In this document: piece after piece, positions 34,300 through 45,753 of the stretch
How the letters are laid out: every line of letters begins with the position of its first letter
Numbering within the stretch: position 1 is the first letter of the stretch
NCBI RefSeq assembly: GCF_022605725.1
Contig: NC_065556.1
Location: 2,914,001-2,978,000 of the forward strand
DNA length: 64,000 bases
Origin: Anthonomus grandis grandis
Taxonomy: Eukaryota; Arthropoda; Insecta; Coleoptera; Curculionidae
Reading direction: 5' to 3'
The notes under the pieces: model-generated
What the model saw: the letters and a program-made list of their open reading frames with translations, nothing else
Told to the model about the DNA's origin: nothing
Databases searched by the model: none
Program-made: the position numbers and the translations under genes

Positions 34300-34577
34300 A
34301 TGTATTCAGGTAATTATTAAATATATCACCATTTTGTAGTAAATAAAGATATTGATTTATATTCTAGGGTTATAAAGTACTTGTCAGGAGCTTCAAAATA
34401 TGATGTGCCACAAGATCACCCTTTCCATTTAATTTTTTTTCCAAGATGTCGCCCTCTTGATCAGATCAGCCATCTTGAAATTTTCATCTATCAATTTGGC
34501 TTTAAATCATAGTATTTATTCATCAATTGCATTACCTCAAGTTTAAATAAAGAGGGGATAATTAAAGAAAAGCACTG
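34300..34577 (-). repeat. Right long TIR of the DD41D element
   Basis: Inverse of 32721-33010. It ends in AGCACTG before the TA duplication. Confidence 0.8.
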
Positions 34578-35554
34578 TATTATTAGACAACAGTTCATTA
34601 ATAAGTTCCCGTAAAATTGATCTCTCAGAAACGGACCTCCGGTAAGGATTATAAGCTACTGGTTCTTCACATTTTAAATTTAATGTCATTTTTGTGGCAG
34701 ATTTACCAAGGTCTCTTAAAGAGAACAAAACACAATCACAATTCATTAAGGTTACCAGCTTTAATTTTTCATCTTCTTTCATTTCCTTGCCCACTATTAA
34801 CATATCCAGAAATATTGCATCTATCGTATTAACAGATATTGTGTTTACATCAAAACCCTCCAAGGCAGCCGGAGAAAGTGGTTGTTTTAACAAACTGAGA
34901 TTTTTATTTTTCTAAGTACGATATGTTCTTAATTTATAAAATCGGTTTCTAGTATAAGTCGTAATTTAGCTGACTATCATCTTATATTAAAGCTGTGAAA
35001 GTGGCCGCTATTACTTCCACCTGTACATTGGTTAATACTGACTTACTGGAAGATCCAAGTTTTGGAAGATTTACTAACTATAGTAAGTTTCAAATGTTCG
35101 GCAATTGATGCTTTCAGTAGGGTGCAGGTGCTACTAGAATTAATAAGGCATTAAGTACTTCTTTTAATAATTTACCAAATCTTGTAGTTCCTGGAAAATT
35201 AATTTCTAATTAATCCTTAAGGTCTTCCCAACCCGAACCAGCTACATTAGCACTACCATACAACCGGTGAGCATTCCCTTGAAATCTACTAGTAGCTAAT
35301 AATGATTCATTCTAGTTATGAAATGTAGATAGTTCGTCAACACTCAATAACTGTCAGCACTCGGGTCAAGTAGCAGTCTCATTAAAAGCTGAATAATAAT
35401 TATTCATAGACGAGACTCGACTACTATTACTTAAACTTACTTGTTGTGACAGCTTACTTAACTTTCTTTTCAGCCTTCTAATTATTCTCCTTTGTGTAGA
35501 ACTCTCTGAGGACGAGCTGGAGGATGACGATCTACTTTGTTTAGATTTTCCCAT
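34578..35554 (-). pseudogene. Gypsy gag start and protease-RT linker fragment
   Basis: 35554-35366 encodes MGKSKQSRSSSSSSSSESST then a basic coiled segment, a typical Ser-rich gag N-terminus. 35200-34960 shows broken gag-like text (PGTTRFGKLLKEVLNALL). 34893-34578 reads LRDLGKSATKMTLNLKCEEP and VAYNPYRRSVSERSILRELI, the segment just before RT (usually PYRxSxxEREVxRxIVxELLxxGII). It stops where the DD41D element inserted. RT does not resume on the other side, so the fragment was already truncated or lost sequence there. Confidence 0.6.
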
Positions 35555-36744
35555 TTTATAACTTCACTAAACACTACACACACATAACTATTGATAGTTG
35601 TTGAAAATCTTATTTCAACAACAAGAATAAGCCGGAGTAATTCAATAAAATACACAACTCGAAAACTTGAGTCTATCCCACCGCTGCTATGTAAGGCTCA
35701 AGTCAATAAAATAAAAAAAAAATAAAAAATACATCCTCTCTTCAGTCTTCAGTTAACATAGTCATAAACAAATCCCAATTATTATGGCTATTTGATATTT
35801 TCTTCCATTCTAGGTGACAAAGCACTGACAAACGAAACGAGAACGTATTTCTTAATTTAGATTTTTTAATTTAAAAAAAAATAGAAAACCTTACAATATT
35901 ATCTAAAATTATCTAAAAATTTGAAAAGAAAGAAAAATAGTGTGTAAAACAAAATTAGTGATATGTCTCTGTATGCTATGTACTGATAAACATACCAAAA
36001 ATTCTCATTTTAAAACACATTAAAAAATAACATAATTTTCAGGGCATTATTTTATTTGTATGAAAAATCTTCAAATTTACCTTGTATGTATCGTTTTATT
36101 CAATCATAGAATTATTACGTGGCTACGTGTTTCACCAGCTTTCGCTAGATAGGTATTTTTCAGTTATTAAATTCCAAAAAGTGTGCACCAGGTCAAACCA
36201 CAAACTAAACGAACCACTTGTTCCAGCAGAAAACAAACAGAATACGAGTCATTAACACATTACTCAAGTTTACTGACTAACACTACCAACTGTAATATTA
36301 TTCTTATTATTACTAGATGCTATAAAACGTTAATGCAAGAACAAGGTATTGACAATATTATCTTGTGATAACACTCGCGCGATTATGATTGCCCTACAAT
36401 AATACATGAACATTAATCGGGGCGAAAAATTGTTTTCCTAAGCGAGATTCTCGAGATTAAACAAAGTCGCTTATCTTGCACACACGGCGTGCGATTTGTC
36501 AACATTTTTTCGTTATCTGATCTAGCCATGTTATATTGCTTGTCAGTTAGGGTATTTTTTCTTTCAGAAGTTTATTTATATGGATGATAATATTTGACAT
36601 TTGTAACAATAATCCCCATCTAAAAGAATTATAAGATGTATTGTTATTTAGCCAAAAATTTAATAAACCTACGTTGTATACATACATATATATAATAACG
36701 TAACGAATTATAATAGGAAAGCAAAAAAAAAACAGAGGTGAGTA

Positions 36745-36765
36745 TATAGTCGGCACGCTTTACCC
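36745..36765 (+). repeat. TATAGTCGGCACGCTTTACCC, inverse copy at 52232-52254
   Basis: Exact 21-base match in inverted orientation to the sequence ending near 52254, 15.5 kb away. GAGTAT precedes it on both sides with a 3-base gap difference. Looks like a transposon terminus. Which element owns it is unclear. Confidence 0.6.
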
Positions 36766-36852
36766 CAACCACAGATGTAAATAGCTCCGCACCAGATAAA
36801 TACTCCAATGTTAAATTTGCGGACCCTAAAAGCACAGTCTAAAATTTATATA

Positions 36853-36883
36853 CAAAGTATATAGTTGAAATCTATATACTTTG
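36853..36883. repeat. 12-bp perfect hairpin
   Basis: CAAAGTATATAG, loop TTGAAAT, CTATATACTTTG. No terminator-like context. Function unknown. Confidence 0.5.
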
Positions 36884-37395
36884 CTAAAAGGATGCTGGCC
36901 TGAGTGAGCTCTAGCATCCCAAGCCAAAATTATTAGTCTATGTTGCCAAATCGAGCATCCCGGTTCGTTGCGTGCCTCTACGTTACGGCGGGTAATAAAG
37001 GATTTGGATCTTGGGTATTTAGTTAAATTTATACATTTAGTGTGTAAATTTAATTTTTGTACTTGATGAAAGAAGCCGCAAAATAGATTATTGATATTAT
37101 AGAGGGAACTATAGATACATACTTAATGTATATGTATGTCAATTGAATTTATATTTCAATTAAAAGCAGTACGATAATAAGTCCTATAGTTATAATAACA
37201 GGATAAATAAAAAAAAAATGTAAAGCATCCTTAGTTATATTTTTGTTTCATAAAATGTATATCAAAGTAGAAATTGTAAATGTTAATTATACAATAGTAA
37301 TTATACAATAAGCATGATCAGGGAAATACCCAAAACCCGAAATTAGATATTGGGTTTTTCCCACGCTCACATGACCTGCTCTCGACGAATGAGAG

Positions 37396-37597
37396 AGTTA
37401 AATAACAAGATCGACGGAGCTTCTTTTAAAAAACATTTATTAAAATAAGGTTAACTAGGAGTACAAACGTATGGTGAACAATAATCCCGAACAGCGAGCT
37501 TTGACACGGAACTAATGCTAAACTTAACCTAACGACGATCGTATATATAGAGACAATTTACATAGTCAGCTATAATGACTATTCTAGGGATGTGACT
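37396..37597 (-). repeat. 3' LTR (element sense) of the errantivirus-type provirus
   Basis: Reads AGTTAAATAACAAGATCG ... GGGATGTGACT on the plus strand, giving 5'-AGT...ACT-3' ends. Preceded by AGAG. The polypurine tract (GAGGGTGGAGGAG on the minus strand) lies just outside at 37598-37610. The env frame stops inside the LTR at 37579. Confidence 0.93.
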
Positions 37598-39060
37598 CCT
37601 CCACCCTCAGATTTTTCAACGTCCTCGTTGATGATCTGCCGAAGCGTCTGCACTGGAATGGCCTTCAGGGAGCTGTATTTCTTCCACTGGTATAGTGCTA
37701 TACATATACTAGATACTAATATGATACATACAACTAAAACTATAATATAGTGAGTCTCTTTTTGCGAGATAATTTCATCAAAATTAACAGGTTCTAAAAG
37801 ATCATCTTGGATTTTTGCAGGGTTTTCCAAATGCTTCAATTGCAAATGAATAGAAAAATTTGATGGTTGCAACCTAGTGGCATCTGGAAGTTGTTTTATA
37901 GATACATTATTTATAGCCAAGGCATATTTGTGATGGTTAATAATTAGATCGCACTGACTTTGTATAAGAGAGCAACCTACTATATTTAGTTTTTGGAACT
38001 GGAAACAGTTTTCGTAAACAATTTCTTCCTTCTTGGCACAGAACAGTAAGGACTTTTTGTAGGTTATCGTATGTACTTGATAGTTATTGAGAACAGTCAC
38101 ATATTGACAGTTTTCTGGTAATTTACAGTTATTAATAAGAGGATTTGAACATAACCATTTTGAATTAATCTCTATACAGTTTTGGTACCAAAGGTCATTA
38201 CAATAATATTTACTAGGACTAAATAACATTTTTGATTGATTATTTGGGATCGGGTATACAAAATTTAGATTACATGCATTTTTCTCAAAAATTGGGATTT
38301 TAATTGCTAAAATTGCCATTTCGTCGAATATTAATAATCCAGTTTTACAAATAAGTGTTAATTCCGAGAGATGTTCAATGGACCATAGGGCATTTTCAGG
38401 ATAGTGTAAACAAAAAATTCCCAGATTTCCTTTATTTCATTTACTGTTAAAATCTCTAAATCAAGTGTTTTCAAATGTGCAAAAAAAAAAATTCTTGACA
38501 ATTTTTCTAAAAAATTATTTAACGATGTTATTTGGATATATTGATCTTGAATGGACAATATTAGATTTATTTCATTATTAATTTTTGATAGTTCGCTTTG
38601 TATTGTTTTTGAATTTTCATTGATAGTTCTTATATTTTCTTGGAATTTATTCATGACGTTTCCTGCAAATGAACTCAGGTCATTGATTTTTTGCATGGCG
38701 TTAAGTTGATTATGCTTCAAAATTTCTACATTCTCCGTAATAGTTTGCAAATCGTCATTGTCAAGGTTTCCTGTGACGAATTTGATACCAGTACCAAGGA
38801 GGTTCATTAATTCTCGCTTCGCACGGTCACTTTTATACACATTAAATTTAGCATAATTATCAAAAGTGTTATTTAAAACTTTGTATAAATGGAAAAATTG
38901 TGTTTTCGTGAAATTATTATTTTGATTATTCACCATATGTTCTAAGATTAATACATTACTAAGAAAATGAGATACGGTGTACTTAATACTAGATATGTTA
39001 AATGGTATATATGTAGTATGGTAATTATTAACAATAAGGGATGAAGCCACTTCTTCAATG
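37579..39060 (-). pseudogene. Errantivirus env-like glycoprotein gene, frameshifted
   Basis: Two abutting minus-strand frames. The upstream one (39050-38358) has a basic RAKR-type cleavage motif followed by a hydrophobic ELMNLLGTGIKFVTGN-like segment and a long heptad-rich helix region, as in the gypsy/baculovirus F-type env family. The downstream one (38319-37579) holds a Cys-rich ectodomain part and one membrane-spanning segment close to the C-terminus (about residues 192-212 of that frame), ending in a short tail whose stop is within the LTR. A frame change near 38390-38400 separates them, so the gene is broken. No signal peptide is visible at the start of the upstream frame; errantivirus env is usually expressed from a spliced RNA. 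Confidence 0.8.
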
Positions 39061-39069
39061 TAATATTCA

Positions 39070-40500
39070 TTATTGGGTAGATTGTAGACCTGAAGGGCCT
39101 GGTATGGGCTCGTTACTATTTGAAGGATCAGGATCGGGAGTCTGAAAAGAATTGGAAGTTTTCCTAAGTCTCTTTAGTTTCCTTATGTGGGTATTTATTG
39201 GGTTTTTCTTAGAAATTCCCGTTATTTTATTTTTGCCGATAGCTGTAACTTTTGTTTTAATATAGGGTGGATGTATTTTATTTCTAAGAGGATTTCTTTT
39301 ATACACTATTTGGTCTATTTTTATGTTAGGGGATTATCTATATTTTTGTTTTGTTTTTGTGTATTGTGCTTTTGTTTGTCATGTGCATGTTTATAAATAT
39401 GTTCATAAAAGGGCAATAATTCTTTTTTGCGTTTTTCGTTGTACTGCTCAAAAAGTGTTAAATCATTATTAAAGCTTGGTTCATTTATGTAGGGGCCATA
39501 TAGAATTGAAAAGGGAGAATAGCCAGTTGTGGAATGTATACTTTGGTTGTAGATTAGTATAGCTGAAATCATAATGTTTTGGGGAGTTTCGTCTGGATTT
39601 TCCATTTTTAGTATTCTAAGTTTTTCTAAGAGAGTTGAATGTAATCTTTCAACGGGGCTATTGGAAGAAGAATTTGAGGGTGTTGTGTAGTGGGTTTTAA
39701 TACCGAAGAGTTGACAGAATTCTCCAAAAATGTTATTTTGAAATTCCTTGCCGCGGTCTGCAACTATTTTTTGTGGAGTGTTATGATGTAAAAAATAGTG
39801 TCTTAATTTGCTGAGAATTGTGACTGCATTTTTATCAGTTATATAATAGGCCTGTGCATATTTGGAAAATGAATCAATGATGGTAAGAAATTGGCAGTTT
39901 GAAAATTGAAAAATATCCAGGTGGATTGTTTTGAAGGGTTTTTCAGCAAGGAGTGGTCCTTCATAAGCAATCCTGTAGGGATGCCGCTCATATTTATTTT
40001 GGAGACAAATCTCACACTTATTTATGTAGTTGGTAATACAGTCCCTTAATTTTGGCCAGTAATATTTTTGTTTTAAGTTATTATAGGTTTCGTTGATGCC
40101 ATTGTGATTTTTTCTGTGGTAGTTTGAAACTATTTCCTGTTGTTGTTCTGGATTTATGACGTCTGTTAAGTAAGTGTTTGACAGAATTAGTTTTGCTGAT
40201 GGGTTAAGGGTTATAGAGACAAGTCGTTGAAACTCTACTCTTAGTTCTTCGTTAGCTATAAAAATCGTTGTCGTCACGTCTGGTTTAATAATTTCTTTAA
40301 AAATTTTTAGGATATGCTCTTGTCTATTTTGCTTTTCAATTAATATGTAGTGGTGTCTCTTGTTGAACGGTCTAGTAAGGGTGTGTTTGAAGGTATCTCC
40401 ATAGTTTATTACGACACGATTGCTGGCATAATTTAGAGGTAGCTCTGATATTGGTAGGAATTTTCCGTGAGTATCGTTGTTTGAATGGACGGTGATATCA
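39070..40500 (-). pseudogene. Gypsy pol remnant: RNase H-integrase linker and integrase
   Basis: The frame opens in the linker (DCDITVHSNDTHGKFLPISE, about 40520-40470). The main open frame is 40277-39321: the H2C2 zinc finger HRKNHNGINETYNNLKQKYYWP ... CEICLQNK, then the DDE core with LDIFQFSNCQFLTIIDSFSK (Asp), IVADRGKEFQNNIF (Asp) and NSSSNSPVERLHSTLLEKLR (Glu), all three catalytic residues present. After a frame change near 39315, 39306-39070 continues the C-terminal domain (HPPYIKTKVTAI ... ISKKNPINTHIRKLKRLRK). RT and RNase H are absent. Confidence 0.85.
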
Positions 40501-40627
40501 CAATCATTATCAATTTCCTCTGCAATAGCAGGGGTTGGGGATTTGGGCGGGAAATTGTTCTTAGGACTAATTATTTGCTTTTGAGGTAAATAAAAATAAG
40601 GTAATTCGATTTGCTGGGCTAAGTTAT

Positions 40628-42004
40628 TTAAGTTGACTCTTGATTCGAGGCTGGGTATTGAAAATTTTCTTGATTATCAAGGTTTTCCTCTTCCTGGAAA
40701 GATTCGTAATTTTTGTCAGAATAAAAATCACATTGTTCCAGTTGGTTCTGTGTATTCCCGTCTTCGGAATAGAAATAGGGTGTGGGCTGTTCGTAGGTCT
40801 CGATGTTGGATAATTCCTCAGAGATAAAGTTTTTTGGTCCAGTACGTTGGAAAAAATTGGTGTTTCTGGCTGATTGTGGTCTTTGTTGGTAGATACAGGA
40901 GGGCCCAGCTGTCGAGATTGACATTGGGATTGGAGCGTCCTGTTGCGGTGGTTTATAGGGAAGGTTGATTGGCTTGGATTGATTGCCAAAGACTTCAGCA
41001 TTGGTAGGATAACGCCTTGGGATAGGTCGTGGTTGTACAAAAACTGGTTGGCTAGGGAAAGGTTGTGGAGCACGGGGTGGGACTGGGGCACGGGCTTGAT
41101 GATTTACGCTGAAATGTTGGTTATGTGGGCCTGCATTTGTATTTCTATGAGTGGGATTGTAATTCGGATTTGGGAGGTTAGAATGATGGTTAGTAAAGCT
41201 TATTTGTGACTCTATAATATTAAAATTTACAACATGAGCATAAGCATCATTTAAGGTTTGAGGTTGTTTAAGCATTAACATCGTTTTTAGTGTTTGTGGT
41301 GAGTTTGCTGTAAGAATTAAAACTGATGTCGTTTCAGCTTGACTTAAAAGTAATAATTTTGAAGCTTCATGTTCAACTTCGGCATTTATTTTGCAGATAA
41401 TTCTTTGCATAAAACATTTTAATCTTTCAACAAACTCTAAAATCATTTCACCTTTATTTCTTTTAATATACTGTAATTGCTGTAACAAAATCAAATATGT
41501 CACGGGATCACCAAATTTTTTTCTTAATTCTGTTTTGATTGAAGGCCAGTCATTTAAATCTGGGCGTGACAATAAGAAACTTTGTGCACTATCAACTAAC
41601 TTTGACCTAATCGCAGCTAATACAACTTTTCTTTGATCGTCAGAAGTTGCGGTAATGTAATACAAATCGTAAAATTCATCTATAGCTCTAATAAAGCTTT
41701 CTAGATGTTCCTGGTTTCCTGAGAACATCGGTAAAAGAGAAGTGAAAAATCTAATATTTTCCATTGTATTATTATTTAAATTTAATTTGTTTAATAATGA
41801 AATAAGTTCTTCTTGAACTTCAGAAGTTTCCTGTGTCACAGGTGTTAAAGTACTATCTAAATTAATTTCTTCTACGTCTGAGTTTTCTGAGCTATCTGAA
41901 TCACTATCAGAATTAATGAAATTTAACCCTAAAGCAACCCTATTTTTTAACAAAATTTTTCTCAATCGAGCAGAAGCGTCAGACATTAAATAGCAATTTG
42001 GCAA
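40628..42004 (-). CDS. Gypsy/errantivirus gag polyprotein
   Basis: A 458-codon open frame starting MPNCYLMSDASARLRKILLK. An acidic Ser/Asp run follows (residues 31-46). The central capsid-like helical region reads FFTSLLPMFSGNQEHLESFI, VVLAAIRSKLVDSAQSFLLS and DWPSIKTELRKKFGDPVTYL, typical of gypsy gag. The C-terminal third is rich in Pro, Asn and Gln (residues 280-400) with no CCHC knuckle, as in other errantiviruses. Met7 is an alternative start. The frame is intact, so this copy could still make particle protein. It lies directly after the primer site, with a 313-bp leader. Confidence 0.85.
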   Translation of the reverse strand: MPNCYLMSDASARLRKILLKNRVALGLNFINSDSDSDSSENSDVEEINLDSTLTPVTQETSEVQEELISLLNKLNLNNNTMENIRFFTSLLPMFSGNQEHLESFIRAIDEFYDLYYITATSDDQRKVVLAAIRSKLVDSAQSFLLSRPDLNDWPSIKTELRKKFGDPVTYLILLQQLQYIKRNKGEMILEFVERLKCFMQRIICKINAEVEHEASKLLLLSQAETTSVLILTANSPQTLKTMLMLKQPQTLNDAYAHVVNFNIIESQISFTNHHSNLPNPNYNPTHRNTNAGPHNQHFSVNHQARAPVPPRAPQPFPSQPVFVQPRPIPRRYPTNAEVFGNQSKPINLPYKPPQQDAPIPMSISTAGPSCIYQQRPQSARNTNFFQRTGPKNFISEELSNIETYEQPTPYFYSEDGNTQNQLEQCDFYSDKNYESFQEEENLDNQENFQYPASNQEST

Positions 42005-42316
42005 TTACTTACAGTGGTGACATGGTTTGATCCACAGAGTCTATACTGCAACAATTTTCCTCAAATGGTACCAATCTTATGCCTGGATAACGTCGAACTG
42101 GTCTAGATAGGATATGGTTTAACACACAGCTACGGTTATGTTTTACCACCAATGTCCGCAGAACTGCAATCTCTATATTTAGTTGGAAAAAAAATTCTGT
42201 CTATTTTCCACTAAAAATGTTGAAACACCTTTGCAGTTCAATGTTTTTGGTAGCGCATGAAGAATTAAAATTCACTTTCGCACAACGGAACTTCCGATAA
42301 AGGACGAAATTGCGCT

Positions 42317-42334
42317 ATCCTGTTCGCAGCGCCA
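42317..42334 (-). promoter_or_regulatory. Primer-binding site of the provirus
   Basis: Minus strand TGGCGCTGCGAACAGGAT abuts (overlapping by one base) the LTR end. The TGGCG start is the usual gypsy-group tRNA primer signature. The tRNA species was not determined. Confidence 0.75.
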
Positions 42335-42535
42335 GTTAAATAACAAGATCGACGGAGCTTCTTTTAAAAAACATTTATTAAAATAAGGTTAACTAGGAGT
42401 ACAAACGTATGGTGAATAATAATCCCGAACAGCGAGCTTTGCCACGGAACTAATGCTAAACTTAACCTAACGACGATCGTATATATAGAGACAATTTACA
42501 TAGTCAGCTATAATGACTATTCTCGGGATGTGACT
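42334..42535 (-). repeat. 5' LTR (element sense) of the errantivirus-type provirus
   Basis: 202 bp, three differences from the other LTR (near positions corresponding to 37474, 37503 and 37586), followed by AGAG at 42536-42539. Confidence 0.93.
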
Positions 42536-42671
42536 AGAGCATTCTAAATACCCAAAAACCCAATTGGTCTACGCAACCTGAATGGTCTATTTTTTCCTTA
42601 GTGTGTTATTATAAAAAAATATTTTCGCAGTTGTGTCTTGTTCGGCTACACTTTAAAGTCTTAAATTAAAA

Positions 42672-45480
42672 ATGGATAAAATAAGTGCTAAAAAACGTCC
42701 ATGTGGAAATAAATGTGAATATTTTAATTGTGGTAATTCACGCAGAAATTCTACCGTTAGGATGTTTAGGTTTCCAGTGAAACTTAAGGACATTTGCAAT
42801 CAATGGATATTAAATTCGGGTAAGTAAAATTATAAGTAAAAGTACAAGTTCGCTTCTTGTGCTATTAATATTTAAACAAATATCTTTTCTAATTCCTAAA
42901 AAACAATTGTTTATTTCTATTCTAAAATATCAAAAAATATCCTTAAATAAAACTTTTGTAAAATATATTTCAATGTGCGCGTGCCCTTTTTTAAAAAATC
43001 AAAAACTTTAAAGGAAAAATGTACTTATTTGTTGCTATATTTATGACCAATACTGCAATCAATTTGCAGTTTACCCTTTATATTTTGGAAAAAAGCAGAA
43101 GCCCAAATCAAGGCTGAAAATTTAGAATTATTTAGATTGTTTCTTAATTTCTATCACAACTAAACTCATTGTAAAAACGTATTTAAATAGTTTTCACTAT
43201 TGTTTTATTTGCCCGTCTATGCTTTATTAACTATTTAGATTTTTTTAAATATTTTAGGAAACGCTAATTTGGCTGAAGTTCCAGTTGAAAGGATACGTGG
43301 TAAATACATTTGTAGAAACCATTTCAACAATGAGGACTTCCGGACAGAAAACCAAAAATATCTTAAATGTAATGCAGTTCCTCAAAACTATACTGCTTTC
43401 TTTAGCAGCCCTTTTGCTTCAGATAGCGAGAAAACTTTAAAGGTGCCTCCAAAAAGAAACTGACTCCAAAAAGAAAATATACTGCAGATGAAAACAATTC
43501 AGCTTTTAAGACTAGCCCACTTATCTCTTCTAAGAAACGCCTCAAATTTGAATATGAAAATACATCCGATAAATTTATTAAGAACTTAGTAGAACTACCG
43601 GATACTATTACGACACCAAGAAAATCAAAACTAAAAAAAAAGTTAAATTTTTAACAAATAAAAATAAAACTTTTTTAAAAAAAAATATCTAGATTACACA
43701 AAAAAATTCAAAAATCTAAACTAGCTACACCTTTGCCGTTTTTGTCTTTTATGTCCCCGGTAGCAAAAATATTAGTTAATATGCAATTAAGGGGTAAAAG
43801 ACCTGTAGTTTGGAGTCAAAAGGAAAAAGAATTCTCCATTTCTTTTTACTATAAGTCTCCATCAGCTTATTATTTTTTAAGGAAAAAAGGCCTTGTGCTT
43901 CCGGCTGTATCCACAATTCCTAAATGGATTGCACAAAATAACTTTAAAACTGGAATTGACGATAAAATTTTAAATTTTTTAAAGCACAAATCTGCTGCAA
44001 TGACAAAAAATTAAAAAAAAATTTTAGTCGCGTTCGATGAAATAAGCCTTAAAGAAAACTTGGAATTTAATAGAAAACTCGACTTAATAGAAGGATTTCA
44101 AGACTTGGGACCTCTCGGCCGAACTGGGAAAAAAGCCAAGCATGCCCTTGTCTTCTCCATTAAGGGTATATATTCATCTTGGAAATTCCCATTGGCCTAC
44201 TTTTTTTCACATAATTACGTTTCGAAAGAAGATTTTAAAATTATAATAGAATACATTTTAAACACCCTTTATTCAGTTGAGTTTTCACCTCTTGCTATGG
44301 TTTGCGATCAGGGCATCAATAATAGGGGCGCTATGAAATTATTAGGCGTTACGAAAGATACACCTTACTTTTATTGTGAAGGCAGAAAAATATTTTCAAT
44401 TTACGATGTACCTCATCTTTTTAAGAGTATTCGGAATAATATGCTATCAGGAACATTTGAACTATTTAATAAAAAAATTAGTTTTGATATAATGAAGAAA
44501 ACTTATGAAATTGATAGAAAGTCTCAATCCGCTAGAGTTCTGCCAAAACTAACTGACAAGCATATTAATCCAAATAAGTTTGAAAAGATGTCCTGCAAAT
44601 TAGCGTTACAAATTTTTTCAAACACAATGACTGCAGCCGTTAAAACGTGTGTGGAAAAAGGTTTCGTAGATCGGCAAGTAGGCACTAATACTGTAGAATT
44701 CATAGAAAATATGAATAATTTGTTTGATGCTTTAAATAGCAAACAATTATATTCTAAAAATCCTTTTAACTGCAGTATTAGTTCTGAAAACGGATCAGTG
44801 ATAAATGCCTTAGAGAAAGGGAAAAATATTTTTAGGTTTTTAATAAAAGAAAGTGATGTTTTTAATGAGAAACAACGTATTAGCAAAGTAGTTAGAAAAA
44901 GGCCACCTTGTTTTAATGGAATGATTCAATCTATTAGTGCAATTAAATCTTGTGCAATTAAATCTTCTAATTATATGAGGATCAAAAGAAAGAAAATAAT
45001 CATTTTTTACTGACTAATAGATTAAATCAAGATTTTTTAGAAAACTTTTTTTCTATGGCGCGACAGCGTGGTGGTTGGAATCTCAATCCCACAGCTAGAT
45101 CTTTTCGGTTGTTTTTTTAGAATTAAAAGTACAACAGACTTACTTATGCCGTCGAACATTTCAAATTCCGAGATAAATACAGATAAGCAGTTTATATTGC
45201 CCGATCCGGCTAAACAAACCATAACTACAATATCCACTAATAGTCTAGATGACAACAATGAAAATTCCGAAAAGGACGTCAAAATTAAAACTTCAGAACT
45301 AGAACAACCCCTTAATCCAAAAGACTCTTTGGAAGATTGTGCAAACGTGTACTATGCCGGATAATTAGTTAGAAAAGTTTTAGAAAATTTTAATTGCCCC
45401 GATTGTGCCACTTTACTGAAGTCAAATGAATGTCTAACCGAATCCATCCGAAAAAATCTATGCGGATTTTTTGAAATGAA
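42672..45480 (+). pseudogene. P-element-type (THAP9-like) transposase, several lesions
   Basis: Exon 1 (42672-42819) starts MDKISAKKRPCGNKCEYFNC and ends WILNS at donor G|GTAAGT. Exon 2 starts at 43258 after TATTTTAG and completes a C2CH THAP finger: C11-x3-C15 early, CRNHF in exon 2, and the AVPxx motif. Frame breaks occur near 43450, near 43690 and at a TAA at 44012-44014. Catalytic regions are readable: VAFDEISLKENLEF, GFQDLGPLGRTG, ALVFSIKGIYSSWKFPLAYF, MVCDQGINNRGAMKLLGVT, YDVPHLFKSIRNN, and after a break near 45005 LTNRLNQDFLENFFSMARQR then GGWNLNPTARSFRLFF. The C-terminal block ends FNCPDCATLLKSNE. Terminal repeats were not found. Confidence 0.85.
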
Positions 45481-45753
45481 TTTAATAAAATACAACACCA
45501 CGAGTTTGTAGGTACTAAAATAAAGAAAAAAATTATATCGAAGAATTTAAGATGGTTAGGACTTAATCAGCATAAATGCTACGCGCACAAAATTTTTTTG
45601 TTAACAAAACTTGTTCATACTAACTTGTATAAATTTTGTAAGTGGTCTCGGAAAAATGTGAAAAATGTTCAGCAAAAAATTAAAAATTTAAAACATAACT
45701 AAATTATATGCTTGATAACAATGACAACTCTATTTTCAAATTATTAAACAATA

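Larger units (their letters stand above)
32721..34577 (+). mobile_element. Tc1/mariner DD41D element with long inverted repeats (1857 bp)
   Basis: Ends CAGTGCTTTT (left) and AAAGCACTG (right) are flanked by TA (32719-32720, 34578-34579). Inverted similarity continues about 280 bp inward on both sides (32721-33010 and 34300-34577), including TTTCAAGATGGCTG, GACATCTTGG-type and GTACTTTATAACCCTAGA tracts. The interior codes for a broken DD41D transposase on the plus strand. Confidence 0.9.
35580..37391. other. Noncoding DNA, possible gypsy LTR
   Basis: Immediately upstream (minus sense) of the gag start, AGCAGCGGTGGGATAGACTC near 35680 looks like primer-site/leader sequence of that gypsy fragment, so part of 35700-36500 could be its LTR. 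No second copy was found. A hairpin (36853-36883) and one arm of a distant inverted 20-mer (36745) are listed separately. Confidence 0.3.
37396..42535 (-). mobile_element. Errantivirus-type gypsy provirus, internally deleted (5.1 kb)
   Basis: Two 202-bp LTRs (37396-37597 and 42334-42535) differ at only three positions and are flanked by AGAG on both sides. On the minus strand it keeps gag, the tail of pol (integrase) and an env-like gene. Protease, RT and RNase H are gone: the gag stop at 40628 is followed within about 100 bases by the RNase H-integrase linker. High LTR identity implies a recent insertion, so the deletion is recent or the copy was mobilised as a deleted form. Confidence 0.9.

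Noticed and set aside
40624..41091. 155-codon frame overlapping gag
   Set aside because: It lies in another frame of the Pro/Asn-rich gag C-terminus and has no motif. A low-complexity shadow.
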